Below, piece after piece: positions 12,299 through 38,203 of a DNA stretch of 64,000 nucleotides. The notes under the pieces were generated by a model. It searched no databases. It had not been told where the DNA came from and saw nothing but the letters and a program-made list of their open reading frames with translations. The position numbers and the translations under genes are program-made. The DNA is from Ditylenchus dipsaci. Taxonomy: Eukaryota > Nematoda > Chromadorea > Rhabditida > Anguinidae. The stretch is from NCBI GenBank assembly GCA_004194705.1, contig SADC01000411.1:42922-106921 (forward strand), read 5' to 3'. Numbering within the stretch: the stretch's first letter is position 1; the number at the start of each line of letters is the position of its first letter.

Positions 12299-13739
12299 CT
12301 AAAAATTTATTTCAATGGAGCAGAAGAAAATTGTAGAAAAAATTAATTTTATTGAAAAGTGCAATATTTCCACAGTTTTCTGTCTAGGCGCAGTCAAAAT
12401 TTTTTATTAGAACAAATATTTTATTTCAATATAAACAGGTTACAAAAAAATAACAGTAGAACAATTAAGATTCAAGCAAAAATACACATGGCAAATTCAC
12501 TGAGCATTCAGAGGAAATAACCTCCTGAATCAAAATTTACTTGAGCAATACACAACTGCAAATATTCGCTACCAAGAACTAACAGCAAACAACCAACTTT
12601 AGATCAGACATTTGGAAAACAACTGTGAATTGGGATTTTCACTACAATGTAAATAATTTATTGAAAAGTCAGTTTTTTTGGAAAATCGAAAGGGTTTTTC
12701 AAGAAGTTAGCCTGATTTCAGATGGACACAACTTCCTTCCTGACGCAAGTTCGAAAAGCACGATTGTCGATGATTCCTCTAGGATTTTTCATTTGGAATT
12801 CTGCAAAAAAACTGAATGCAACAATCTGGTTCAAGGATAAAATATCCAAAAAGTACCACTTCCACAATGTTTTTGACGGCTAATACCCAATTTTTCACTC
12901 GACATTTGACCACTGGAAGGTAGTCGAGAAATTTTGAGCATGTAAAGAAAACACATAGTTATGACTTCATTTGGACCGTCCAATTTAGACAGTGAACACA
13001 GAGTTAAAGGGGCATTCCCGTGCGTTGAGGCGCGAACCAGCCGTTTTTTTCGAATTTTTTCAAATTGTCCCATTTTTTACTCGTTCTGCGTCAAATCTGA
13101 TATAGATGACCTAATACTGCTTTTAAAAACTAGACAGAACTGACAGAACAGAGAACTTAACTGTATTTATCAGCTGCGGTTGAAATCACCGGTTAAAACG
13201 TTCAAACGTCCCATCAAATTAATTATTTACCCCGTCAAATTTTGCTATTCTCTAGTCAAGTATTTTGTCTTGCGAGTTCTGTCTATTATTTATTTTTAGC
13301 ATGCAAATCAGGAGGTTTAGACTTTTTGTGTAAAAACTGTATTTGACGTGATTCTTTGAGGACGCCACCGACTCGCCAACGCCATAACGAATTTTTCGCC
13401 AACGAAAAACTCGAAATAAAAAATTCGATTTAACGGCCCCTTGGGATCGGCCATAGGGGACCGTTAAATTGAATTTTTCGTTGGCGAGTTTTGTCGTTAA
13501 CGAGATTTGATGTTGGCGAGCTCTGACGTTGGCGAGTCTTTTGGTGAGTTGGTTGCATCCCGATTTTGAACCTTTTGACAGGTGAAATCACTTTAGCCAT
13601 TTGTGTCTACTTTTTTCAGGCTACCGTCTATTGACACAATAGTTAGAAACATTATTTTTACAAGGCTAAAAAATTATATTAGCAATACATTCTTACGAAA
13701 ATATGCTCAAATTCACCGGATCTTTGATATTCTTTGGCT
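12299..13739. other. Intergenic stretch with foldback pieces
   Basis: No exon is recognised. About 13005-13115 (TTAAAGGGGCATTCCCGTGC...GATATAGATGACCTAA) is a half copy of the element seen complete at 37437-37673. About 13377-13545 is an inverted repeat, with TCGCCAACG/CGTTGGCGA words around TTAACGGCCCC...GGGGACCGTTAA. Confidence 0.55.
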
Positions 13740-29476
<15,737 letters not shown>

Positions 29477-29824
29477 GGACAGGAATATTATCTACTCGAA
29501 TCGTTTTACAAAATTTGTGTTCTAGGAGAATCAGTGAAGATTGTTACATCAAATTCATCGTGAATTATTGTTCTCCTTTAGAAAATGCACCCCAAGCAAT
29601 GCTGAAATAAGTCATTTGAAAGTGCATTCAATAAAGCTAACTAGTGTGAACTGCGGTAATTTGAAACTAATTGTTCATGACTGTGGGTTCTGCTAACTAT
29701 CTTAGGCTTTTTTGAGTTACATTTGGTTTTTTGCCTGATCGCCTAATAATAAACATCAAAGTTGACTCCTGTCGTAGGAGTACTACGATGGTATGTGATT
29801 GTTCCCTAAAGCATCGTGTTAGAA

Positions 29825-30225
29825 AAAAAATGGATAAAACGGAAATATGCCACGTTCTGGGGAAAAAGTGCCGCGTTAATGTGAAAAAGTGCCACGTCTT
29901 TTTCAAATTTGCCTAGCTTTGCCCAGATATGCCTTCTTTCATTGGTCGCTTTGTTTCCAAGGACATATCAATAGCAAGCTAATGGTAATCTTCAAAATTT
30001 CAGGTGTAAATAATTGATTTGTCTAAGAAACGTTTTTCTCAGAAAACGTGGCACTTTTTCACTAAAACGTGGCACTTTTTCACTAAAACATGGCACTTTA
30101 TACAAAACGTGGCAGATTTTCACTAAAACGTGGCACATTTTCACAAAAACGTGGCACTTTTTCGCCTTCTTGACTAGAATCGAAAAAACGTGGCACTTTT
30201 TCTCCAAAACGTGGCATTTTTACGT
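29825..30225. repeat. Foldback with GTGGCACTTTTTC array arms
   Basis: Plus-strand words GTGGCACTTTTTCAC and ACGTGGCATTTT iterate from about 30045 to 30222. The inverse, GAAAAAGTGCCGCG / GAAAAAGTGCCACG, iterates from about 29850 to 29905. The spacer of about 140 bp is unrelated. The array sits just upstream of the Miro start codon (29476, minus strand), so it may lie in the Miro promoter or 5' region. Confidence 0.85.
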
Positions 30226-30394
30226 ATCGTCCAAAAAAAATTAAGAGACATAATCTGTAATTTTGAAGGTTTTTATATGAATTTGGCACCGTGTTTTTTT
30301 CGACTTTTTTCTACCGTGCATGTTACATGCCAAACGACTCCAAATTAAATGCCGAGCTATATGTTCTTCGATGCAAACACCGATTTATGCTGAA

Positions 30395-31310
30395 ATTTTG
30401 GAAGGCCGACGATTGCGGGATTTAAGATTGCGGGAATTGAAACTGCGGGAGTTCAAATTGCGGGATTTCAGATTGCGGGAAGTTCAAATTGCGGGAAGTT
30501 CAAATTGCGGGAGTTGAAATTGCGGGATTTTAAATTGCGGAAGTTCAAATTGCGGGATTTTCAAATTGCGGGACTTCAAATTGCTGGGCTTTTAAAGCAT
30601 TATGAGCTTTATATTTCAATCCGAAATTTTAGATTCTGGCTCTACAATGATAACATTTTACGTGCTTAATTACCATCTTCCTTTATCGATCTTTAATTAG
30701 ATTACCGCACAAAAAATTACACTTCACAGCCCACACAGAATCCAAAAAGAGAAATTTTATTTCTATCACATACATAAACAACGGGACATTCGGTCATTCT
30801 ATGCCATATATATTCCATGAAAAATAAATTACTTACTTCCACTGCTGCCACATCAGGTAGATGCCCGTGATGTCCATTTCCTTCAACAAGATCATTTCGA
30901 TTTGTCGATGTTGCCGTTCCTCCGCAGCGACTGTTTGAGCATTCCCCTCTCCACAGTCCATCACGATGCCGGACACCTCGAAAGATCATCGAGAAACCAT
31001 TGCAAAAGCCTAGCATCTTGCCTCTTTCTGTATAGAACGCGCTCTCCATTTCTAAAAAAGAAGCAGAGGTCAGTTTGTCAATAACTCGACATAATTCGTA
31101 TACAATACAACATGAGATTTCTACAGAGTTATAAAAAGCCTTTAAAAGTCCCGCAATTTGAACTCCCGGAATCTAAAAGTTCCGCAAATGAACTCCCGTA
31201 ATTTGAAAATCCCGCAATTTGAACTTCCCGCAATCTGAAATCCCGCAATTTGAACTCCCGCAGTTTCAATTCCCGCAATCTTAAATCCCGCAATCGTCGG
31301 CCTTCCGAAA
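30395..31310. repeat. Foldback with TTGCGGGA array arms around a candidate exon
   Basis: The left arm (about 30395-30590) iterates TTGCGGGA separated by AGTTCAAA or similar. The right arm (about 31140-31305) iterates the inverse, TCCCGCAATTTGAAC. The inner ends of the arms are about 550 bp apart. That space contains one well-formed exon (30837-31051) with both splice sites. Confidence 0.9.
30837..31051 (-). CDS. Isolated 215-bp exon of unknown product, flanked by foldback arms
   Basis: Bounded by TTTTTTAG acceptor and GTAAGT donor. One frame is open throughout and starts MESAFYTERGKMLGFCNG. Another, more protein-like after a one-base shift, contains SGIVMDCGEGNAQTVAAEER and ends KEMDITGIYLMWQQWK at the donor. 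I do not recognise a family with confidence. It may be an exon of a gene upstream of Miro or a captured exon. Confidence 0.4.
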
Positions 31311-31504
31311 TTTTTGATTTATGGCCTTTTATAGTGAAGTAGTTTTTTTCAACCACCAAAAAATGACCTCTTTCCTTAAAATAGACAGAAGTGGTATGTT
31401 TTGCACATGCTCATTCACGTGTTTGGGCTCATTTATTTGGCTTGAGCAGCTCTACAATATGGGAAAAAAAATTTACCAAAAAAGTGTAAAAATTTTAGAC
31501 ACGT

Positions 31505-32280
31505 GGTCAATTTAAAGAAAAATCACTAATTTTTATTCATGTTTTTTTTCTCAAAAAATGCAATTTTACCCGTTACGCTACCGAGGCACAAAAAATAAAT
31601 TGCATTTTTAAAATCTTCACAAAAAACTGCACCTGATAGCATCAAAAAATGCGCAATGTCGAATGCAGCTCGGGGTATCTGGGCTCTGAAGTTGGGAAGT
31701 CAGGCGAATTTCGACCAGAATCACAGGGGGACCAAGGCAATTTTTTTCAAAAAATTTCACTGTCACAACTTGAAAATCTGACACTGGATTCATGTTTAGC
31801 ATAGTCAGTTTGCATGTAAAACTGCTCTAAAAATTCGAAACTCAGGGTCAAATTTCAAAACCCTCTCAAGACAAAATGGTGCTCTTTCGATAAATCAAAT
31901 GGTTCCCGTCTTGAGAGGAATTTAAAATTTCACACTGAGTTTCGAATTTAAGAGCAGTTTTACATGCAAACTGACCATTCTGAACATGAATCCAGTGTCA
32001 GATTTTCAAGTTGTGATAGTGATACTTATTCGAAAAAATTTGCCTTGGTCCCCCTGTGGATTCTGGTCAAAATTCGCGTGACTTCTCAACTTCAGAGGCC
32101 CAGATACCCCGAACTGCATTCTATATTGCGCATTCTTTTGATGCTATCAGGTTCAGTTTTTCGTGAAGATTTCAAAAATGCAATTTATTTTTTCGTGCCC
32201 CAGTAGCGTCACGGGTAAAATCGCATTTTTTGAGAAAAAAAACATGAACAAAAATCAGTGATTTTTCTTTAAATTGGACC
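31505..32280. repeat. Large near-perfect palindrome, arms about 330 bp
   Basis: The left arm (about 31510-31840) and right arm (about 31940-32276) pair over nearly their whole length. Examples are GGTCAATTTAAAGAAAAATC/its inverse at the ends and AGTTTTACATGCAAACTGAC near the middle. The loop of about 100 bp is itself partly inverted (CCCTCTCAAGAC/GTCTTGAGAGG). Open frames inside are arm artefacts. Confidence 0.9.
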
Positions 32281-32754
32281 AAGCGCCCAAACGAAAGCGC
32301 CCAAATGAGTTCTGCCCAAATGAGTGTGTACGCGTTATTTTGCTGTAGCTTTTCTTGCTGTTATTTTCTTTTCTATGTTGACTATTCATAAGTCTTATTC
32401 TTTTTAATTGCAGGTTTTGAATGCCGCTAAATATCAGCCTAGTGAGACACCTCGTAGGCGAAAATGACAACTAATCAAGTGACGAAGACGACCAGGGACG
32501 ACCCACCCTAATTAAGACGACCCACCCTACTAGTGTTTCTGCTGGTCAGCATAATGTCCGGGTGACTATCCCAGCGGATAAAAGAATTTGGAATATCACC
32601 GCTCCAAACAGACCCCCGTCTCCAGATTATGGTTTTATATTCCACCGCATACGTTCCGTCAAATATATTCCGCCACTTACATTTCTATGCTTCACTAGTT
32701 AGTCTAGCAGACTCTTTAACACCGTATTGTGAAAAAAAAATATGTAATAAAATG

Positions 32755-33625
32755 GGGTCCGCGACAATTGACCGCCCGGGCCGATTGACCGACTGGACTA
32801 TTGACCGACTGGACAATTGACCGCCTGGACAATTGACCGCCTGGGACAATTGACCGCCTGGGCCGATTGACCGCCTAGTCCGTTTGACCCCCGTGGCTTT
32901 TTGACTACTTACACGCTGAACCGATAAAGACGTTGTTTCCGAATACTTTCCATCGAAAATTTTGACTTTTCTAGATTTTCTACCTGCCTGCCTTCGGCAG
33001 GCAACCTAATTCAATAGGAAGCCCCTTTGGGGGTACATGGTCCGGGATAAGGCTGACCCTTTGGGGGTACATGGTCCGGGATAAGGGCTGACCCTTTGGG
33101 GGTACATGGTCCGGGATAAGGGCTGACCCTTGGGGGTACATGGTCCGGGATAAGGGCTGACCCTTTGGGGGTACATGGTACGGGATAATGGCTGACCTTT
33201 GATGACCCACATAGCTTTTTCTTGGTGCAGCACCAGTAAGCTTTCAAACCATCATGGTTATACGTCATTTTCTTCTTCGCTTGAATAGTCGCTGAGTTCG
33301 TTAACGATTAGGCGCACGAGTTCTATATTAGCATCTATCAGATTGCTAAATTTTTATATTTATAGTAAATATCGATGTTCAAAGAAAAACACAGAAATAT
33401 GAATTAATATGATAATTATCGGACTTTAAAAAATGAACAGACAAAAGATGAACATAGTCAAAAAGCCACGGGGGTCAAACGGACTAGGCGGTCAATCGGC
33501 CCAGGCGGTCAATCGGCCCAGGCGGTCAATTGTCCAGGCGGTCAATTGTCCAGGCGGTCAATTGTCCAGTCGGTCAATCGGCCCGGGCGGTCAATTGTCC
33601 AGGCGGTCAATTGTCCTGCTCCCAA
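32755..33625. repeat. Foldback with GACCGCCTGGACAATT array arms
   Basis: The left arm (32760-32905) iterates GACAATTGACCGCCTG. The right arm (33465-33620) iterates CAGGCGGTCAATTGTC. The arms also share CCACGGGGGTCAAACGGACT and its inverse. The interior holds a separate tandem array at 33019-33197. Confidence 0.92.
33019..33197. repeat. Minisatellite, 35-36-bp unit, five copies
   Basis: The unit contains GGGGGTACATGGTCCGGGAT then AAGGGCTGACCCTTTG. Three frames read through it as artefactual repeat proteins. It lies within the foldback at 32755-33625. Confidence 0.92.
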
Positions 33626-33784
33626 TAAAATGCACTACAGTAAAAAGGGGAATTATTAGTTAATATACGTGCAAATTTATTCGGTAAACAATCAGAGTCA
33701 TGTAAAGACAAAGTGAAGCATAACGAGGAGAAGAAAATAAATTAACGAAATGACCAGCTGATCGTTGAGACTTGGTGTTGCTGT

Positions 33785-34119
33785 TCAGGAGGCGGATTCG
33801 TCTTGGAAGCGTTTCTTGTCGTCAGCAGCCAATTTTTCCCACTTGCTCTTGTCCTCGACAGTCTTCCATTCTGCACCAGCAGCCTTCATGACTTCAGGTC
33901 CCGAGCAGGTTTCAGCAATTCGAGGCGATTTTCGGTGAACCAGTAATTGTAGGCACTCATTGCACGCTTCGGGCCTCTTTCGGCTGGAAAGAAGAGATTG
34001 AAGCAATGGAACCGAGGAAATGAACAAGAATAGAGTACCTTCTTCACCTTCTTGGTCACTTTCTTTGGAGCATCCGAATCCCCAGCAGCGTCGGCCTTCT
34101 TCATTGCAGCTTTAGCCAT
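33785..34119 (-). CDS. Small single-HMG-box chromatin protein
   Basis: Two exons: 34039-34119 (ATG at 34119) and 33785-33983, with a short intron 33984-34038 (GTACTC...TTTCCAG). Exon 1 encodes a basic, Lys/Ala-rich N-tail ending PKKVTKKVKK. Exon 2 encodes one HMG box, GPKRAMSAYNYWFTENR ... GPEVMKAAGAEWKTV ... WEKLAADDKKRF, ending DESAS. With about 94 residues it matches the NHP6/HMGB-like class that bends DNA non-specifically. One base is missing in the G-run near 33900 (AR|GPEV), and one more at or near the exon junction. I read both as assembly indels because the box is otherwise intact. Confidence 0.85.
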
Positions 34120-34370
34120 TTGCAAGATGCTTTGATAGCTTTAGTAAACGATTTGATAGCTGAAAGAATAACAAACGATAGTTTGTCTGACAGGAGTCCT
34201 GTCACAGGACCTGTTATCAACAAAAATATAGGTGAGAGCAAATGGAACAACGAAGAGATTTACTGAAAATAATTTTGAAGCAGCGGAAGATTGAATGCAC
34301 AAATGGCAAAACTATCTTGGGTGCTAGTTTGCTGATATTTCGCGAGAGATGTAGAGAACTACAGTCAACT

Positions 34371-34536
34371 CCCGATTTAGTGTACACCAGATTTAGTGTA
34401 CACCTCGGCTTAGTGTACACATGGATTAAATCATTTTGGCCGCGGTTAATTAAAATGACTAGAATGAACCCTCGATTTAGTGTACACCTGGAGCCGGTCG
34501 CCAGGGTGTACACTAAATCGGGAGTTGACTGTAATG
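34371..34536. mobile_element. pogo/Tigger-like palindromic MITE
   Basis: Ends TACAGTCAACTCCCGATTTA and TAAATCGGGAGTTGACTGTA. The arms iterate GATTTAGTGTACACC. TA flanks fit the TA target duplication of pogo/Tc1-mariner elements. Confidence 0.8.
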
Positions 34537-35290
34537 GATATTTTACGACCCTATGTATGCTGAACCCACACAGTAGACGATTGTTTTATGTACACCCAAA
34601 AACTTGTTCAGAAAAATCTCCAAGCTTTAGAAAATCTATTAGGAAATATCTGGAGGTATCTCTGGTCAAGAAAATCTCCGGAGATTTTACAGCTTGGTTT
34701 CCAGTTTGGAGTGATAGCATGATTTTGGATAAGTTGTTGGCTTGCAAAATTTGTCTTATCACGAAAGATATTACACATTGGATTAATCTTCACCCTTTTT
34801 TGTCATTTTCTGGTTGTTCGTAATGAGCCCATTGGGGTTATGCAATCGGGCATACGCTCCAACTTTATGCTTATTTTCAGCCATAAAGTCAAATATCTAC
34901 CTGAAAACTTATAAATGAACTATGTTTTCGATCGGTTGTATATACAGTCGACGCTCGATTTAACATACGGCCTGGGGACTGAGCCTAACCTTATGTTAAA
35001 TCGAGCGTATGTTAAATCGGAGGTAATTTGACGGAGTCTATTATTGAAGGGACCGACCCAAGGTGTATGTTAAATGGTAAAAACCCAACTGTCGACCAAA
35101 CTGACTGTCGACCCCAACTGTCGACCCTCCCAACTGTCGACCCCAACTGTCGACTCTAACCTTCGACTTTAAGTAAAACAATTTGTAAAAGTAATTTAAC
35201 ATGACTTGAAGCGGTCAAGCTCGTTTTATTTGCCTGTTTTAAGACGCCTGCTATAGTTTTTCTTACAACCAGCGAATAGGAAGCAAGAAA

Positions 35291-36069
35291 ATGGCTGTAA
35301 ATGAAGATGAAGAACCTAACTACAACCATTTTTGTCAGCCAAAGAAGCGAAGTGAGGTTAGTATTTCGGAGCTTACTTTAAATATATCACGTGAAATATT
35401 TATCTACTTAGATGGAAGGAATCGAATCAACACGCGTAGCAGGAGTTTCCAAGAGGCCGCCTTGTCTAAAGCACTCGGAATATTTGCACTGGGTCTTACA
35501 AAGCCGTGGCCGGTTTAGGAAAAGCCTATTCATCTCTGCCTCAAAGGTACGCATTAGATTGTTGATCAGGTTAGTTTAGTTTATTTTCCAGGAAGTAACG
35601 TGTTTGCCAAAGCACAATCTGACTGTGGAAAGTCAATTGCTATTTGCATATCGGTGTTGCAAGGTGTAGTGATGAAAGACTATGTACTGAAATCATTATT
35701 GTTGCTGCTACAAACAAACTAGCTCAAAAGAGTAGTCAACATATTTTTTGAGGTATATTTTGTTTTGCAGCTTTGTTTAGATCAGGGGCACGCTTCGGGA
35801 ACTGTTGAAAGGAGTAGTCAACAAGAACGAAGTCAGCCAAACACACGGAAGGAGGAATGCAAGTCAGATCCACAATTTATCCACAAAAACTTGCAGATCC
35901 ACAAAAACTTGCCAAATTTCTTCTTCAGATTGGCTATCTAATGGGATACAATGAACGGTCGAAACCAGCTCAAGATGAGAAAGAGGGATTCGGAGAAAGT
36001 GGCGAAGAAAGTTCAGAGGAAGAAGACAACAATGTTAGAAATTTAGATAATCCGGCCAATGTTAGTATT
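35291..36069 (+). pseudogene. DEAD-box RNA helicase, N-terminal part, damaged
   Basis: Exons are 35291-35356 (ATG, MAVNEDEEPNYNHF...), 35412-35546, 35592-about 35750 and about 35770-36069, joined by short GT-AG introns. Exon 2 reads SFQEAALSKALGIFALGL, then TKPWPV, a TAG stop and EKPIHLCLK. The stop replaces the Gln that defines the Q motif. Exon 3 reads SNVFAKAQSDCGKS (motif I, normally AxxGxGKT) and, after a one-base shift, EIIIVAATNKLAQ (motif Ia). The spacing resembles DDX20/Gemin3-type helicases. Exon 4 is acidic (GESGEESSEEEDN). DEAD, SAT and later motifs are absent. Several frame breaks may be assembly errors, but the Q-to-stop change and degenerate motifs favour a remnant. Confidence 0.65.
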
Positions 36070-36139
36070 CGGTGGAAATTGTTATTTTTGTTCTTCAGTT
36101 CATTCCAGTTTGCTGTTGAAATAAAGATAACATGTTGTT

Positions 36140-37335
36140 TTTGGGTCCGCCTCGTTTCCCCTCAAAGTGCGTTTCCCTCAAGCTCGTTTCCCCTCAAAGT
36201 TCGTTTCCCCTCAAAGTTCGTTTCCCCTCAAAGTTCGTTTCCCTCAAAGGTCGTTTCCCCTCAAGGTCGTTTCCCTCAAAATAAGTTCCCTTCAAAATAA
36301 GTAAATAAATAAGTAAAGTTTGCCCCGTGGTACCTACCGAGGGGTATCCACACCCAGAATCCAAAATTTTAGATTTAGCTCAAAATAATTGAAAACCCAA
36401 GCGATTTAATTCAAAATTGCGTTCTGAAAACAGTTAAATTTGAAATGGGGGTCCTCTACTCGAGACTGATTGCACCAGATGGGGTCGAACCAGTAACCTT
36501 GGAATGAGTATATGAACTTTTACACCACTTAAACACTCAAAATAATGATAAATAAAGGTATGCACCCAGCTGGATTTGAACCATCATCCTAGGCGATGTC
36601 TATCAAGTGGTCGTCCACTTGGATCAAAAAACTTTTTTACGTTTTCGGGTTTCAAAATCATTTTTCTGAACTGATTCGAGCATGCTGAAGATGGTTTGAC
36701 AGTGGTAAAATCACGTTTTATCGAGAAATTTTGAGTTATTGTGAACTCTTAATTTATCAAAATCAAGAATTTACTATAACTCAAAAATTTCTTCATAAAC
36801 GTTATTTTACCACTGTCAAACCATATTCAGTGTGCTATAATTAGTGCAGAAAAAGTATTTTAGAAGCCGAGAACGTGAGCAAAAAATTTTTGATCCAAGT
36901 GGATGACCACTTGGATATTGTATCCGCGGGATATTGTGGCCAGGGATATTGTGTCCGTGTCCAAAAAATATATATAGACGATTGAAATTTTCTATAACAC
37001 AATAAGAGTGAATATTTTATTTTTGACGTACAAGTGGTTACAAAAACATTATTCGAAAAGTCTTTGGACTAAAATAAACCAACGATATTTCATGCTTTTT
37101 GTATTACATTAGTTTATTTTGATCGAATTTTTTTTAGAAAAAATTATTTTTAAGGGAATCGACACTTGAGGGGAAACGACCTTTGAGGGAAATGAACTTT
37201 GAGGGGAAACGACCTTTGAGGGGAAACGAACTTTGAGGGAAAACGAGCTTGAGGGAAACGCACTTTGAGGGGAAACGAACTTTGAGGGAAACGAGCTTGA
37301 GGGAAACGCACTTTGAGGGGAACACCCCGTGTCCC
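36140..37335. repeat. Foldback with CTCAAAGTTCGTTTCC array arms enclosing a SINE foldback
   Basis: The left arm (36148-36290) iterates CCCTCAAAGTTCGTTTCC and variants (AGCTCG, GGTCG). The right arm (37155-37325) iterates GGGGAAACGAACTTTGAG. The SINE foldback at 36335-36925 and about 230 bp of unrelated DNA lie between. The arms read as low-complexity protein in several frames, which is meaningless. Confidence 0.92.
36335..36925. repeat. Diverged head-to-head tRNA-like SINE foldback
   Basis: Homologous to 14900-15440. It has TATGCACCCAGCTGGATTTG, CATGCTGAAGATGGTTTGAC, GTGGTAAAATCACGTTTTAT and the inverse arm ending GTGGATGACCACTTGGATA. The centre is near 36765 (TTATCAAAATCAAGAATTTA). Confidence 0.75.
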
Positions 37336-37436
37336 GTTGTTTTTGTAGTGTCTTTTAATTCTTGAGGAAGTGTAAAATATGGCAACAGTAGACAGTTGGG
37401 ACTCCGTTAAATTACTTTTACAAATTGTTTTACTTA

Positions 37437-37673
37437 AAGGGGCATGCCCGTGCCCGACACGGCGAAAAGACGGGACCAGCACTTTTTTCTTTCTCGATCA
37501 AGTTTTACATGCATACGCATTCAGATTTTTTAAGTTTTCTGCCTAGTTTTTAAAAGTAGTGTAGGGTCATTAATATTAGATTTGACGCAAAACGAGTGAA
37601 AAATAGAACGATTCAAAAAAAATTGCTGGTCCCGCCTTAACTTTTTGAAACGCACGGGCATGCTCCTTTAAAG
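37437..37673. repeat. Palindrome with AAAGGGGCATGCCCGTGC ends
   Basis: Left AAAGGGGCATGCCCGTGCCC and right GCACGGGCATGCTCCTTTAA. Inner words GGGACCAGCA/TGCTGGTCCC are inverted. The half copy at 13005-13115 shares GATTTGACGC-type core sequence. Confidence 0.75.
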
Positions 37674-37774
37674 TCGAAGGTTAGAGTCGACAGTTGGGGG
37701 TCGACAGTCAGTTTGGTCGACAGTTGGGGGTCGTTCATGTTAAATCGAGCGTCGACTGTATACAAAAAACTATA

Positions 37775-38203
37775 TATAGTCAAACCTCGGTATAGAGACA
37801 TCCCTCGAGACGCCTTGAGGTGTCACTATAACGGAGTATAAAGTAAGCTAAAAAAACATTTTGGGCGTTTTGAAAAGCCAGTATATCGCGAATGTCACTT
37901 GCAACTCTTGTAAGAACATTGTTGTCACATCAATCAGTATAAATTACAGATATATCGATGGGCACTAATTTTCTATTCTCCAGAAAATGTAAACAAACTT
38001 CACCATAAACTCTAGAACTTGTCTGGCATTGAAGTAGTCCAATAATAGTTGCGGTTCCATTTTTACCAGTTCTATCTTATCTAACAGAACTGTTGGCCTG
38101 TTAAGCTCATTCTGCTCTAATTTCTTCACAATCAGGCAAAATTTTTGTGTGTCGGCCATCAGCGCTGCACCATAATTAATATTGAAAATTTTCAGACTCC
38201 ACA
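37775..38203. other. Upstream region of the NYN gene with a pogo-like end
   Basis: 37775-37835 is a single ACAGTC-type end (TATAGTCAAACCTCGGTATA ... GGTGTCACTATAACG). No coding exon is seen. TTTTCAG at 38187-38193, eleven bases before the ATG at 38204, could be a trans-splice acceptor, as nematode genes often have. That is inference. Confidence 0.4.

Larger units (their letters stand above)
34949..37766. mobile_element. Composite 2.8-kb inverted-repeat element with a DEAD-box gene inside
   Basis: Left end TATACAGTCGACGCTCGATT and right end AATCGAGCGTCGACTGTATA are inverted. Subterminal arms iterate CAACTGTCGACC (35090-35165) and GTCGACAGTTGGGG (37680-37735). Enclosed, left to right, are the DEAD-box gene remnant (35291-36069), a second foldback (36140-37335) that itself contains a SINE foldback (36335-36925), and a GGGGCATGCCCG element (37437-37673). 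Either an element captured host DNA or related elements landed on both sides of a gene. Confidence 0.65.

Noticed and set aside
30395..30600. CRISPR-like regular short repeats
   Set aside because: Spacers are not constant in length or unique, an inverted partner array exists at 31140-31305, and the genome is eukaryotic.
31617..32206. Paired frames on opposite strands with the same peptides
   Set aside because: They are a direct consequence of the long palindrome at 31505-32280.
32980..33268. Overlapping minus-strand frames with a repeating GPCTPKGS-type protein
   Set aside because: All three frames of the 36-bp minisatellite are open, so coding is not implied.
36140..37482. Repetitive PSKFVSPQ-like open frames on both strands
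   Set aside because: They are translations of the CTCAAAGTTCGTTTCC foldback arms and have no start or splice context.
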